A stretch of 64,000 nt of DNA from Tardiphaga robiniae (GTDB lineage Bacteria > Pseudomonadota > Alphaproteobacteria > Rhizobiales > Xanthobacteraceae): NCBI RefSeq assembly GCF_001618955.1, contig NZ_LVYV01000011.1:25639-89638 (forward strand), read 5' to 3'. Within the stretch, counting starts at the first letter, position 1. Every line of letters begins with the position of its first letter. The notes beneath the pieces were generated by a model. The model was not told the origin of the DNA, did no database searches, and was given only the letters and a program-made list of their open reading frames with translations. Of this stretch, positions 9,012 through 18,600 are shown one piece after another. The position numbers and the translations under genes were made by a program.

Positions 9012-9761
9012 TTAGTGGCCCGGATGAAGTGCGTCGTTGAGATAGATGCAGGTCAGGATCGTGAACACATAGGCCTGCAGGAAGGCGACCAGCAGTTCCA
9101 GCGCGGTCAGCGCCGTGGTCATGGCCAGCGGCAGCACCGAACCGAAAATGCCGAGTGCGCCGAGTGCGCTGAGCGAGGTTACGAAGCCGGCAAAAACCTT
9201 CAGCGTGATGTGGCCGGCCAGCATGTTGGCGAACAGACGAACCGAATGCGACACCGGGCGGGACAGGAACGAGATCACCTCGATCACCGTGACCAGCGGC
9301 AGGATGTAAATCGGAATACCGTGCGGCACGAACAGCTTGAAGAAGCCGAGGCCGTTTTTGTAGAGGCCGTAGAGCAGCACGGTCAGGAACACCATCAATG
9401 CCAGGGCGACGGCGACGATCAGATGGCTGGTGACGGTGAAGGTATAGGGGATGATGCCGATCAGATTCGCCGTCAGGATGAACATGAACAGCGAGAACAC
9501 GAACGGGAAGAACTTCATCCCTTCTTCACCGATGCTACTGCGCACCGTATTCGAGACGAATTCGAAGGACAGTTCGGCGACCGACTGGAAACGGTTCGGG
9601 ATCAGCGCACGTCCGGCGCTGCCGCCGATCATCAGCAGCGACACGACGGCGACGGCGCCGAACATATAGGCCGATGAGTTGGTGAAGGCGATTTCCTGAT
9701 TGCCGATATGGCCCAGGGTGAAGATCTTGTGGATCTCAAATTGATGGATCGGATCGGCCAT
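9012..9761 (-). CDS. atpB: ATP synthase Fo subunit a
   Basis: A 249-residue, multi-helix membrane protein that forms the proton half-channels against the c ring. The essential arginine helix is visible near [19 protein letters not shown], and the C-terminal helix has [22 protein letters not shown]. The start [13 protein letters not shown] is preferred over an in-frame GTG 60 bases upstream, because the added residues are charged and unlike the family. It follows atpI in the operon. Confidence 0.95.
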   Translation of the reverse strand: MADPIHQFEIHKIFTLGHIGNQEIAFTNSSAYMFGAVAVVSLLMIGGSAGRALIPNRFQSVAELSFEFVSNTVRSSIGEEGMKFFPFVFSLFMFILTANLIGIIPYTFTVTSHLIVAVALALMVFLTVLLYGLYKNGLGFFKLFVPHGIPIYILPLVTVIEVISFLSRPVSHSVRLFANMLAGHITLKVFAGFVTSLSALGALGIFGSVLPLAMTTALTALELLVAFLQAYVFTILTCIYLNDALHPGH

Positions 9762-9865
9762 CCACGTCGGTCTTTCAATTCGGCCGGAACGTCCGGCGTT
9801 TCCTTGCCGGACAGCCGGCACTCAAATGCTGCGCCAACGACGCAGAGGTCTTGGGCGCGAATTTC

Positions 9866-10243
9866 TTATTCCGCTTTTTTCCCGACACCAGCCGAGCGCA
9901 TCACGTTCATCACGCCGGCGACGAAACCGAGCAGCATGAGAACGATCAGCCCCCACGGCGATGTCGACAGCAAACGATCGAAGCCCCAGCCCAGAATCGT
10001 TCCGACGACGACGCCCGCGACCAGTTCCGAAGAAAGACGGAGACCCACCGCCATGGCTGATGCCCTGGACTGCGCGTTTCCGCTTCCAGTTTCGGATTGG
10101 TCAGTCTGAAGTTTGCGCTCATCCTGAAGTTTGGACAGACGCTGATTCAGACTTCCGAGCCTTGCGGAAAGCGCAGCCTCATCGGGAGACGATTTGCCAT
10201 CGTTTCCGCGTTCACTGTCATCGTCCCGTGTGCCGTTCGTCAT
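9866..10243 (-). CDS. atpI: ATP synthase protein I / AtpZ-like assembly factor
   Basis: A 125-residue protein. About 65 charged residues predicted to be coiled (SLNQRLSKLQDERK) precede two membrane helices (about residues 66-85, SSELVAGVVVGTILGWGFDR, and 95-113). This is the AtpI/AtpZ family found as first gene of alphaproteobacterial Fo operons; family members are implicated in c-ring assembly or Mg uptake. A good promoter lies 70-98 bases upstream. Confidence 0.88.
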   Translation of the reverse strand: MTNGTRDDDSERGNDGKSSPDEAALSARLGSLNQRLSKLQDERKLQTDQSETGSGNAQSRASAMAVGLRLSSELVAGVVVGTILGWGFDRLLSTSPWGLIVLMLLGFVAGVMNVMRSAGVGKKAE

Positions 10244-10312
10244 GCTTGCGACACTCGAAATAACGCTGCAAATGCTGGAAATAACGCCCCATCACCCTTC
10301 AAAGCCGGGCGG

Positions 10313-10341
10313 ACCATACTTAGCGCATCTTGCCAAGTCAA
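10313..10341 (-). promoter_or_regulatory. Sigma70-type promoter of the ATP synthase Fo operon
   Basis: On the minus strand TTGACT is followed by a 17-base spacer and TATGGT, close to the alphaproteobacterial housekeeping consensus. The predicted transcript would start near 10305 and give a leader of about 60 bases before atpI. No other good promoter is visible between here and atpE. Confidence 0.65.
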
Positions 10342-10518
10342 GATTCGCTGATCGCCTGTTAGTGCTTTGATTCATTTGATTTTATTGACGAAATTCGAAT
10401 CCCGCTGCGCGGGATCGCCGCAGCGCAAGAATGACTTTCGAGGTGATCTATCTTGCACGGCGCAGGGCGCTCTGTTGGAGTACCGCAGAGTTTGAAAACG
10501 CCCCTGCCGGAGCCCGGA

Positions 10519-11142
10519 ATGTCTCAAGAGATCGACTACTATTTTTCGCTGCCATCGCCCTGGGCCTATATCGGCCACACGCTCTTTCGCGATCTCGTAA
10601 GTACTTATGATCTCAAGGTGAATCACAAGCCGGTATTTCTCGGTGATCTGTTTTCGGAAACCGGCGGCCTCCCGCTCGGCAAGCGTCATCCGGTGCGGCA
10701 GCACTACCGGATGCTTGAATTGCAGCGCTGGCGCGACAAACGCGGTCTCGATTTCCATCTGCAGCCGAAGAACTGGCCATTCGATGGCCGACTCGCCGAT
10801 GGTCTGGTGATCGCGGCGCTCGATGCCGGACACGATCCGGACCCGTTCCTGCGCCGCGCGTTTCCTGCGGTCTGGGAAGGTCAGCTCAATCTTGGCGACA
10901 CGGCCGTGCTGACCAGGCTGGCGGATGATTCGGGGCTGCCGGGCGCGAAACTCGTAGAGCGCGCGGCGTCGAGCGATGTGGCTGCGAAATACGAACAGAA
11001 CCGTCAGGAGGCGATTGCGGCCGACGTGTTCGGCTCGCCGGCCTATGTGCTCAACGGTGAAGTATTTTGGGGGCAGGATCGGCTCGAATTGCTGGCTGAT
11101 GCGTTGAAGGCGAAGCGGGCGCCTTTCAAATCTCAAATCTGA
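10519..11142 (+). CDS. DsbA-like 2-hydroxychromene-2-carboxylate isomerase family protein
   Basis: A 207-residue protein of the thioredoxin-fold HCCA isomerase family (kappa-class GST-like). The N-terminal YYFSLPSPWAYIG strand-helix contains the serine that replaces the thioredoxin cysteine and contacts glutathione. The C-terminal FGSPAYVLNGEVFWGQDRLELL is the usual family ending. The family includes naphthalene-pathway NahD, but no aromatic-degradation genes are nearby, so the substrate is unknown. The start at 10519 is chosen because the family begins with this strand; an upstream start at 10453 adds 22 unlikely residues. Confidence 0.88.
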   Translation: MSQEIDYYFSLPSPWAYIGHTLFRDLVSTYDLKVNHKPVFLGDLFSETGGLPLGKRHPVRQHYRMLELQRWRDKRGLDFHLQPKNWPFDGRLADGLVIAALDAGHDPDPFLRRAFPAVWEGQLNLGDTAVLTRLADDSGLPGAKLVERAASSDVAAKYEQNRQEAIAADVFGSPAYVLNGEVFWGQDRLELLADALKAKRAPFKSQI

Positions 11143-11198
11143 GCACATCTGAGAGTAAAGGCGGCTATCGCCCCGAACTCGCAACGCGGAGCATCTCC

Positions 11199-11735
11199 AT
11201 GAAGAATGCTGTGGTGCGTTTTACCTCCCCCGGGCAGCCCATGCGGTACGTTGCGTGGGTTGGCGCGGTTCTGATGGCCGGGATCGTCAGTGCGTCTGCG
11301 CAGGCCCTCCCGGATATCGAGAATGGCCGTTATTCACTGTCGCCGATCGCTGAAGGCGTCATCCGCCTCGATACCCGCACCGGCACAGTTTCGACGTGCA
11401 CGGATAAGGGATCCGGCTGGGCCTGCTATGTTTTGCCGGATGAACGTGCCGCGCTCGATACCGAGATCGGGCGGTTGCAGAAGGACAACGACAAGCTGAA
11501 GGCGGAGTTTGCCCAGCGCGGTCCAGCCGTCGCCGGCAAGACCGATGAAGCGCTCCCGAAGCAGGATTCGCTGAAGCCCGGGAAGTCAGGGAGTGCGGAT
11601 GGCGAGAGGAAGATCGAGATTCCGCTGCCGAGCGAACGCGACGTCGATCGGGTCATGGCCTTTGTCGAAAACGCGTGGCGTCGCCTTGTCGACATGGCCA
11701 GCCGCATCCAGCGCGATTCCGGCGGGAAGATCTGA
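11199..11735 (+). CDS. Exported protein with a coiled-coil stretch, function unknown
   Basis: A 178-residue protein with a cleavable signal (hydrophobic VAWVGAVLMAGIVSASAQA, likely cut after AQA near residue 36). A short domain follows with a CTDKGSGWACYVLPDERAAL segment carrying two cysteines that could pair. Then come a charged coiled coil (LDTEIGRLQKDNDKLKAEF), a low-complexity linker and an amphipathic C-terminal region. Similar short proteins are common in Bradyrhizobium relatives without assigned function. It lies 56 bases after the isomerase gene. Confidence 0.72.
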   Translation: MKNAVVRFTSPGQPMRYVAWVGAVLMAGIVSASAQALPDIENGRYSLSPIAEGVIRLDTRTGTVSTCTDKGSGWACYVLPDERAALDTEIGRLQKDNDKLKAEFAQRGPAVAGKTDEALPKQDSLKPGKSGSADGERKIEIPLPSERDVDRVMAFVENAWRRLVDMASRIQRDSGGKI

Positions 11736-11880
11736 GCGCTGCCGGTTGCGCTACGGATGGCGGTGCTCACATCGTTGATTGATGTGGTGCGCGGGGTCTT
11801 TTGCCGCGATATCGAGAGTAGTTCAGCACAAGCAGACAGGAGCCAAATCGTACGTTTTCGACTCAAGGGAGGCCACTTTG

Positions 11881-12102
11881 ATGCCGAGATTTTATTTCGA
11901 TCTGGTCGACGGGACGACCGTGCCCGACGCTTCCGGGCAGATTTTGCGCAATGAATTGCTGGCCGCTGAGGTCGCCGACAAGCTCGCAGGCGATATTTAC
12001 AAGATCAGGCCTGAGCTCCGCGGCAAGCACTTCGCCATTTCCGTCCGCAACGAGGAGGGCGATGAAATTCACCGCGCAGACGTGGTTAGCTCTGACGATT
12101 AA
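11881..12102 (+). CDS. Small DUF6894-type protein
   Basis: A 73-residue protein beginning MPRFYFDLVDG and containing the family's asp-gly turn and GDEIHRADV ending. Small proteins of this pattern are abundant, often multicopy, in Bradyrhizobium and Methylobacterium, and have no known function. The ATG at 11881 follows AGGGAGG with good spacing, so the longer upstream frame is discarded. Confidence 0.8.
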   Translation: MPRFYFDLVDGTTVPDASGQILRNELLAAEVADKLAGDIYKIRPELRGKHFAISVRNEEGDEIHRADVVSSDD

Positions 12103-12117
12103 CGCAGTGCGCAGCTC

Positions 12118-12279
12118 TTATTTGCGGTCGAGCCCAATATTGTCGCCGTCGCCATGGATGGTGTCGCGGTCCGCTTGATCGGTGTTGTCTGCGTCCTTGA
12201 TGACAGCTTTCTCCCGCGCGCGCTGTTCGTCCTTGCGTGGCCCCGGCCCCGGAATGTCCCTTGACGTCTTAGGCTTCAT
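12118..12279 (-). CDS. Small hydrophilic protein, function unknown
   Basis: A 53-residue, highly charged frame (MKPKTSRDIPGPGPRKDEQR onward) with many Asp, Lys and Arg residues and no hydrophobic core, so probably disordered. GGGAA precedes the ATG. It lies tail to tail with the DUF6894 gene, 15 bases apart, and is divergent from yjbQ. Short proteins with this type of N-terminus are seen in Bradyrhizobium, but I cannot assign a family. Confidence 0.55.
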   Translation of the reverse strand: MKPKTSRDIPGPGPRKDEQRAREKAVIKDADNTDQADRDTIHGDGDNIGLDRK

Positions 12280-12370
12280 GGCGTTTTCCCTTGTCCATCC
12301 TGATTGAAGTGGGAACGCGATATGCGCGTTTTGGTTCATCAGAAGATCTACCAGTCGAAAGGTTAGTGTC

Positions 12371-12841
12371 GTGACATCTGCCAGATCCATCACGCACAGC
12401 GCGCCGTCTGCAATTCGCATCGAAACCGTCGTGTCGTCGCTACTGACGGTGCAGACATCCGGTGCAGGTTTCGTCGATCTGACCCGCGAGGTCGGCAAAT
12501 TCCTGAGCGAGATCGGCGCCCGGGAAGGGGCATTGACGCTGTTCATCCGCCATACCTCAGCGTCGCTCACCATCCAGGAAAACGCCGATCCCTCCGTGCT
12601 GGTCGATCTCATGACAACGCTCGATCGTCTTGCGCCTCAGGATTTCAATTGGACGCACGATACGGAGGGTCCCGACGACATGCCGGCGCATGTTCGTACC
12701 ATGCTGACCGAAACCTCGCTGCACATCCCCGTTCTGTCAGGCAAGCTCGCGCTTGGAACCTGGCAGGGAATCTATCTGATCGAACACCGCGCCCGCCCGC
12801 ATCGCCGCGAGGTGGTGCTGCAGTTCGTCGGCGCGACCTGA
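12371..12841 (+). CDS. YjbQ/UPF0047 family protein
   Basis: A 156-residue member of the YjbQ (UPF0047) family, small homotrimeric proteins reported to have weak thiamine-phosphate synthase activity. Conserved stretches FIRHTSASLTIQENADPSV, HDTEGPDDMPAH and LALGTWQGIYLIEHRARPHRR are all present, including the histidines thought to form the active site. The start is a GTG at 12371. A strong hairpin terminator follows 30 bases later. Confidence 0.92.
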   Translation: MTSARSITHSAPSAIRIETVVSSLLTVQTSGAGFVDLTREVGKFLSEIGAREGALTLFIRHTSASLTIQENADPSVLVDLMTTLDRLAPQDFNWTHDTEGPDDMPAHVRTMLTETSLHIPVLSGKLALGTWQGIYLIEHRARPHRREVVLQFVGAT

Positions 12842-12860
12842 CGCTCGCAGATCTGCTGAA

Positions 12861-12900
12861 ACAAAAAAAAAGGCCGCGGATTGCTCCGCGGCCGGTTTGT
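12861..12900. terminator. Bidirectional terminator between yjbQ and the MHS transporter gene
   Basis: A 9-bp perfect stem (GGCCGCGGA / TCCGCGGCC) with a 4-base loop has nine consecutive A on its left and a T-rich run on its right. It lies between the convergent genes ending at 12841 and 12945. The A run gives the transporter transcript an ideal U tail. Confidence 0.88.
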
Positions 12901-12944
12901 TGTCGTCGCGTCTGCGGGCGGCCTGGGCCGCCGGCTTTGCGGAG

Positions 12945-14636
12945 TTAGTTGGCGGCGATATCGACGTCCTTGGTTTCCGGCAGGAAGAAGATGCCGATGA
13001 CCACGGTGATTGCCGCGAAGATCACGGGATACCAGAGACCGGCATAGATATCGCCGGTCGAAGCCACGATGGCGAATGCGGTCGCCGGGAGAAGTCCGCC
13101 GAACCAGCCGTTACCGATGTGGTAGGGCAGCGACATCGAGGTGTAGCGGATCTTGGTCGGGAACAGTTCGACCAGCATCGCCGCGATCGGCCCGTAGACC
13201 ATGGTGACGAACAGCACCAGCACGAACAGCAGTCCAATCACGGCCGCGACCTGCGGACGGAAGATATCGAACGGATGCGCCATCTTCACGATCTGCGCGT
13301 CGCCCGCCTTCGGATAGCCCGCCGCCTGAACCGCTGCGAGAACCTGCGGGTTTGACGCCGCTGCTGCGGTGTAGGGCACGTCCTTGCCGTTGACGACGAC
13401 CTTCACGCCCGAGCCCGCTGCACCGTAGGCGGTCGAGTACTTGACCGACGACTGGGCCAGATAGGCGCGGGCCGTATCGCAAGGCGTGGAGAACACGCGG
13501 GTGCCGACCGGGTTGAACAGATCGCCGCACAGTGCGGGATCTGAAACGACTTCCACCTTCACGGTCTCGATCGCCTTTTCCAGCGTCGGGTTGGCGTTGG
13601 TGGTGATCATCCGGAAGATCGGGAAGAAGGTCAGCGCCGCGATCAGGCAGCCTGCCAGAATGATCGGCTTGCGGCCGATCTTGTCGGACAGGGCGCCCCA
13701 GAACACGAAGAAGCCGGTGCCGAGCAGCAGCGACCACGCGATCAGGAGGTTCGCGGTGTAGCCGTCGACCTTGAGGATCGATTGCATGAAGAACAGCGCG
13801 TAGAATTGGCCGGTGTACCAGACCACGCCCTGGCCCATCACGCCGCCGAACAGTGCGATCAGCACGATCTTGGCGTTGCTCCAGTTGGCGAAGGCTTCGG
13901 TCAGCGGAGCCTTGGAGCCCTTGCCCTCGTCCTTCATCTTCTGGAACACGGGCGATTCATTCAGGCGCAGACGGATCCAGACCGAGATGCCGAGCAGAAC
14001 CACCGAGACCAGGAACGGAATACGCCAGCCCCAGGCGGCGAATTCGGGTTCGCCGAGAATCGTACGGGTGAACAGGATCACCAGCAGCGACAGGAACAGG
14101 CCGAGCGTGGCCGTGGTCTGAATGAACGAGGTGTAGTAGCCGCGCTTGCCGGCCGGTGAATGCTCTGCCACGTAAGTCGCCGCACCGCCATACTCACCGC
14201 CGAGCGCAAGGCCCTGCAGCAGGCGCAGGCCGATCAGGATGATCGGAGCCGCGATGCCTATGGTCGCTGCGTTAGGCAGGATGCCGACGATGAAGGTCGA
14301 CAGGCCCATGATGAGGATGGTGACGAGGAACGTATACTTGCGGCCGACGATGTCGCCGACGCGTCCGAACACGATGGCGCCAAACGGACGAACGATGAAG
14401 CCCGCGGCGAAGGCCAGCAGCGCGAAGATGTCGCGCGTGGCCTGATTGAACATCGGCAGCTTGGTGGCGGGATCGATCACGCCGAAGAACTGCGCGCCGA
14501 TGATGCCGGCCAGCGAGCCGAACAGGTAGAAGTCATACCATTCGAAAACAGTGCCGAGCGATGACGCGAAGATGACGAAGCGTTCGTCCTTCGTCATCCC
14601 CTGGGCTTTCGCCGATGTTGCTGCGATGGTGGACAT
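12945..14636 (-). CDS. MFS transporter, metabolite:H+ symporter (MHS) family
   Basis: A 563-residue, 12-helix transporter of the MHS group (KgtP, ShiA and ProP relatives), which imports organic acids or osmolytes with protons. Family marks include SLGTVFEWYDFYLFGSLAG at the start, GRVGDIVGRKYTF in loop 2-3 and LQGLALGGEYGGAATYVAEH. It is about 110 residues longer than KgtP because of an insert of about 110 residues after the FPIFRMIT helix (TNANPTLEKAIETVKVEVV onward), containing two cysteines. The start MSTIAATSAK at 14636 is preceded by GGGGAGC; the frame stays open upstream but without coding character. Confidence 0.92.
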   Translation of the reverse strand: MSTIAATSAKAQGMTKDERFVIFASSLGTVFEWYDFYLFGSLAGIIGAQFFGVIDPATKLPMFNQATRDIFALLAFAAGFIVRPFGAIVFGRVGDIVGRKYTFLVTILIMGLSTFIVGILPNAATIGIAAPIILIGLRLLQGLALGGEYGGAATYVAEHSPAGKRGYYTSFIQTTATLGLFLSLLVILFTRTILGEPEFAAWGWRIPFLVSVVLLGISVWIRLRLNESPVFQKMKDEGKGSKAPLTEAFANWSNAKIVLIALFGGVMGQGVVWYTGQFYALFFMQSILKVDGYTANLLIAWSLLLGTGFFVFWGALSDKIGRKPIILAGCLIAALTFFPIFRMITTNANPTLEKAIETVKVEVVSDPALCGDLFNPVGTRVFSTPCDTARAYLAQSSVKYSTAYGAAGSGVKVVVNGKDVPYTAAAASNPQVLAAVQAAGYPKAGDAQIVKMAHPFDIFRPQVAAVIGLLFVLVLFVTMVYGPIAAMLVELFPTKIRYTSMSLPYHIGNGWFGGLLPATAFAIVASTGDIYAGLWYPVIFAAITVVIGIFFLPETKDVDIAAN

Positions 14637-15008
14637 GTTTGAATCGCTCCCCAAATCCGTTGCAAAATTTATTGTGGCTTCTCGCTCGCTGCGCCGAACT
14701 TCTGTCGGCTCATTGCAGAGAACTTCGATGCAAAAGGTAGCATTGCGGGGAAATGCGACCCAATACGACTTTAGGCCGTGCGCAAGGGGCTGTGCGCAGA
14801 CGTCGCAGTGGCGAAAACGTCCTTCCGGACGTGCGCGTGCATATGAAATATTGCGTTGCACAATGGCCCGCGTTCACCAATTTACCGCGTGGCAGCATTG
14901 GACGCTTGCAAGACGTTGTCGCGCGGGGGACACTTGTGGCGAAATGCGCTTTTGCGCGTCGTCTCAACGCGGTCGCTGGTTCGCCGCAAGATTTTTGCAT
15001 GGATTTTG
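14637..15008. other. Intergenic region between divergent MHS transporter and response regulator genes
   Basis: This 372-base gap is less GC-rich than its neighbours and should hold both divergent promoters. I see no convincing gene, hairpin terminator or clear palindromic operator in it. An in-frame extension of the response regulator (from 14856) lacks family similarity. Confidence 0.6.
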
Positions 15009-15686
15009 ATGACCGTTATCGCTCCCTCGCGCCTCATTATTGCCGACGATCATCCGTTGTTCCGCGGTGCATTGCGGCAGGCGGTCAGCAGTGTGCTGCC
15101 GACGACCACGGTCGATGAAGCCGGTACATTCGAGGATCTGACCAAACTGCTGGAACAGGATTCCGACGTCGATCTGATCCTGCTCGATCTGTCGATGCCC
15201 GGGATCAGCGGATTCTCGGGACTGATTTACCTCCGAGCACAGTATCCCGCGATTCCGGTGGTTATCGTCTCCGCCAGCGATGACGTCGGTACGATCCGCC
15301 AATCGCTGGACTTTGGCGCGTCAGGCTTCATTCCAAAGCGCTTCGGTGTGGATACGCTGCGCGATGCCATCGTGCGCGTGATGGATGGCGACGTCTGGGT
15401 TCCACCGGACGTCGACATGTCCGCAGCAGCCGATCCGGAAATGAGCAAACTGCGCGATCGGCTGGTGACGCTAACGCCGCAGCAGGTCCGCGTGCTGATG
15501 ATGCTGTCGCAAGGACTGCTCAACAAGCAGATCGCCTATGAGCTTGGCGTGTCCGAGGCGACTATCAAGGCGCATGTCTCGGCGATTCTGCAGAAGCTTG
15601 GTGTCGAGAGCCGCACCCAGGCCGTGATCGCCGCGGCGAAGATCGCCGGCGGCCAGTGGCGCCAGGGCGAGCAGACGCCGCAATAA
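15009..15686 (+). CDS. NarL/LuxR-type response regulator, probable CrbR/ErdR homologue
   Basis: A 225-residue response regulator: receiver domain (acidic pair in IIADDHPLFRG, phospho-acceptor Asp in LILLDLSMPGISG, conserved Lys in GASGFIPKRF), then a LuxR-type helix-turn-helix (LTPQQVRVLMMLSQGLLNKQ, then VSEATIKAHVSAILQKL). Its stop lies five bases from the stop of the SLC5-linked hybrid kinase on the other strand. That kinase-regulator pairing matches CrbS/CrbR of Vibrio and MxtR/ErdR of Pseudomonas, which activate acetyl-CoA synthetase and acetate use. The role here is inferred from that pairing. Confidence 0.88.
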   Translation: MTVIAPSRLIIADDHPLFRGALRQAVSSVLPTTTVDEAGTFEDLTKLLEQDSDVDLILLDLSMPGISGFSGLIYLRAQYPAIPVVIVSASDDVGTIRQSLDFGASGFIPKRFGVDTLRDAIVRVMDGDVWVPPDVDMSAAADPEMSKLRDRLVTLTPQQVRVLMMLSQGLLNKQIAYELGVSEATIKAHVSAILQKLGVESRTQAVIAAAKIAGGQWRQGEQTPQ

Positions 15687-15691
15687 TCGGA

Positions 15692-18600
15692 CTATTCCGC
15701 CGCGATCATCTGCTGCGTGCGCCATTGCCCGAGCAGAGCGCGCAGCGACGCCGGTTTGACCGGCTTGTTCAGCACCGCGATCTTGTCCTGGCGCGCGGCG
15801 GACTGCACATGCGGGCTGCGGTCGGCGGTGATCAGGATGGCCGGGATCTCCTTGCCGAAACGGTTGCGGATTTCCCGGATCGCGGCGACGCCGTTGCCGC
15901 GGTCGAGATGATAATCGACGAGGAGGCCCGTGAGGCGGCGGCCAGAGCCCTGGATTTCGGCAATCGCGTTCATCGCGGCTTCCGGATCAGGGACCGCGAC
16001 GACCTCGGCTCCCCAGGCCTGCAGCAGCGTCTTCATGCCATCGAGAATCGCCATGTCGTTCTCGATACAGACAACGAGCGTGCCCGACATAGGTGACTTC
16101 GACAGCGGCGTCGCGCTGGTGACCGCGGTGGTATGATTGATCGCCTTGGCCACCGGCACCGTCACCGAGAAGAACGAGCCGCCGCTGCGATTGGAATCCA
16201 GCGCGATGCCGTGATTGAGCACATGCGCGAGCCGCTTAACGATCGACAGACCGAGCCCGAGGCCGCGCGCGATCCGCGCGCCCTGTTCAAGCCGGTGAAA
16301 CTCCTTGAAGATCTCGCCACGCTTGAGGATCGGAATGCCGACGCCGGTATCGTAGATGCCGATCTGCAAGGACTCGCCGCGGCGCCGGCAGCCGACCAGC
16401 ACGCGGCCATGCGGCGTGTATTTGATCGCGTTCGAGATCAAATTCTGCAGAAGACGCCGCAGCATCAGGCGATCGGATTCGACGGGCAGTGAGCACGGCA
16501 CGAATGAGAGCTTGACGCCGCGGGCGTGCGCGATCGGTGCATATTCGATCTCGAGCGATCGCATCAGGTCGCCGATGCGGAAACTCGATATCGCGGGACT
16601 CATGGCGCCCGCATCCAGGCGCGAGATGTCGAGCAGCGCTCCGAGGATTTCCTCGATGGCCTCCAGCGAGTCGTCGATATTCTCGACCAGCCGCGCATCC
16701 TCGCCGCCGCTCTTTCGTTCGACCAGGCTGGTGACATAGAGCCGTGCGGCATTGAGCGGCTGGAGAATGTCGTGGCTGGCGGCGGCCAGAAAGCGAGTCT
16801 TCGAGATATTGGCATCTTCCGCGGTGCTTTTGGCGAGCGCCAGTTCGGAATTCAGCCGTGTCAGTTCCTCGGTGCGGTCGCGGACGCGTTTTTCCAGCGT
16901 GGCATTGGCGCGCTCCAGCGCTTCTGCTGCCTCAAAGCTGGGCGTGACGTCGGAAAAAGTTAGCACGAGCCCGCCATCGGGCATTTTGTTGGTACGCACT
17001 TCGATGACGATCTGGCGGTCCTGCAGTCGTTCAAGATAGGGTTCGCCCTCAGTCGTGTAGGCAGCCAACCGCGCCTGCGTCAGGGTTTCGTTGTCGCCAT
17101 AAGGCGACGCGCTCTGGATGCCGATGAATTCCAGAATCTCCCGGAGCGGAATGCCGATCTGTACGATCTGTGGCGGCAGGCCGAGCAGTTCGCCGAACTG
17201 CCGGTTTGACACGATCAGCTGCAGGTCGGGGTTGAAGACGGCGATGCCCTGGCGGACGTGGTTGAGCGCGGTCTGCAGGATCTCGCGGTTGAAGTGCAGC
17301 GCCGCATGCGAATCGTCGAGCAACTTTAAGGCAGCTTTGGCCGACACCGTGCGCTTGCGCAACAACAAAGACATCACCACGCGGGAGGAGGCTGCGCCGA
17401 TCGATGACGCGATCAGATATTCTGCGTGCTGCAGCAGTTCGAAATCCGCAGGTGCGGCCGGATCGAGATCGACACGGCGACGCGTGGCGAAAGCATCGAA
17501 GGATTCGCGCGCGCGGTCCGGGCCGAGATATTGGGTCACGGTGCTGAGAATGTCCTGCACCGTCACCGTGGTCCGCCAGCGCCGGAATGCCGGTGTGATC
17601 GGCGCCAGCGTATTGGGTACGAAGACATCGGCCTGCAGCCGTTCGATCGACGACGGCGCCCGCATCAGCGACAGCACGATATAGGTCAGGATATTGAGCG
17701 ACAGGCTCCACAACGTGCCGTGCAGCAGCGGCGGCAATTCAGTGCCGAGGAGGTCCTGCGGCCGCAACGCCTCGATACCGAACGGGCCGTGCTGCAGGAA
17801 CAGGACGCCTGCGGTGCTGCTTTCAAGGAAGCTCGGGATGAACAGCGTATAGGCCCAGACGATGAAGCCGACCACCATGCCGCCCATGGCGCCGCGGGCG
17901 GTCGCACGCCGCCAGATCAGCCCGCCAAAAAAAGCTGGAGCGAGTTGCGCGATGGCGGCAAATGACAGCAGGCCGATGGCGGCCAGTTGCGTATTGCCGA
18001 GCGCGCGGAAATAGAAATAGGCCATCACCATGATGGCGAAGATCGAAAACCGCCTTGCCTTGAGCAGGAAGTTGCCGAAGTCGGTCTGCTCATTCTGCGT
18101 CTGTGGCCCGCGCCGCAAGACCAGTGGCAACACGATATCGTTGGACACCATAATGGCCAGCGCAACGCATTCGACGATCACCATGGCGGTGGCAGCCGAC
18201 AAGCCGCCGATGAACACCGCCATACTGAGCGTGCTGGAGCCAGCTTCGATCGGCAGCGCCAGCACATACATGTCGCTGTCGACCGCGCCGAACGGAAAGG
18301 TCACGAGGCCCGCCAGGGCGATCGGAATGACGAACAGATTGATGGCGATCAGATAGGTGGGAAACAGCCAGCGCGCACGGCTCACTTCCGAGTCGCTGGA
18401 ATTCTCGACGACGCTGACGTGGAACTGCCGGGGCAGCAGCATGATGGCGCAGAACGACAGCAACACCATCGTGAGGAAATTGCCGAATGACGGCACATAG
18501 TTGATGGCGCGCATCGCCTCTGGTGTCTTCATCGCGCGCTCGACCAGCTCCGAGGGGCCGAACATCCAGAATGTCACGAAGGCGCCGGCGATGATGAACA

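Noticed and set aside
14637..14861. N-terminal extension of the MHS transporter
   Set aside because: The added 75 residues have no membrane or family character, and MSTIAATSAK has a proper ribosome site.
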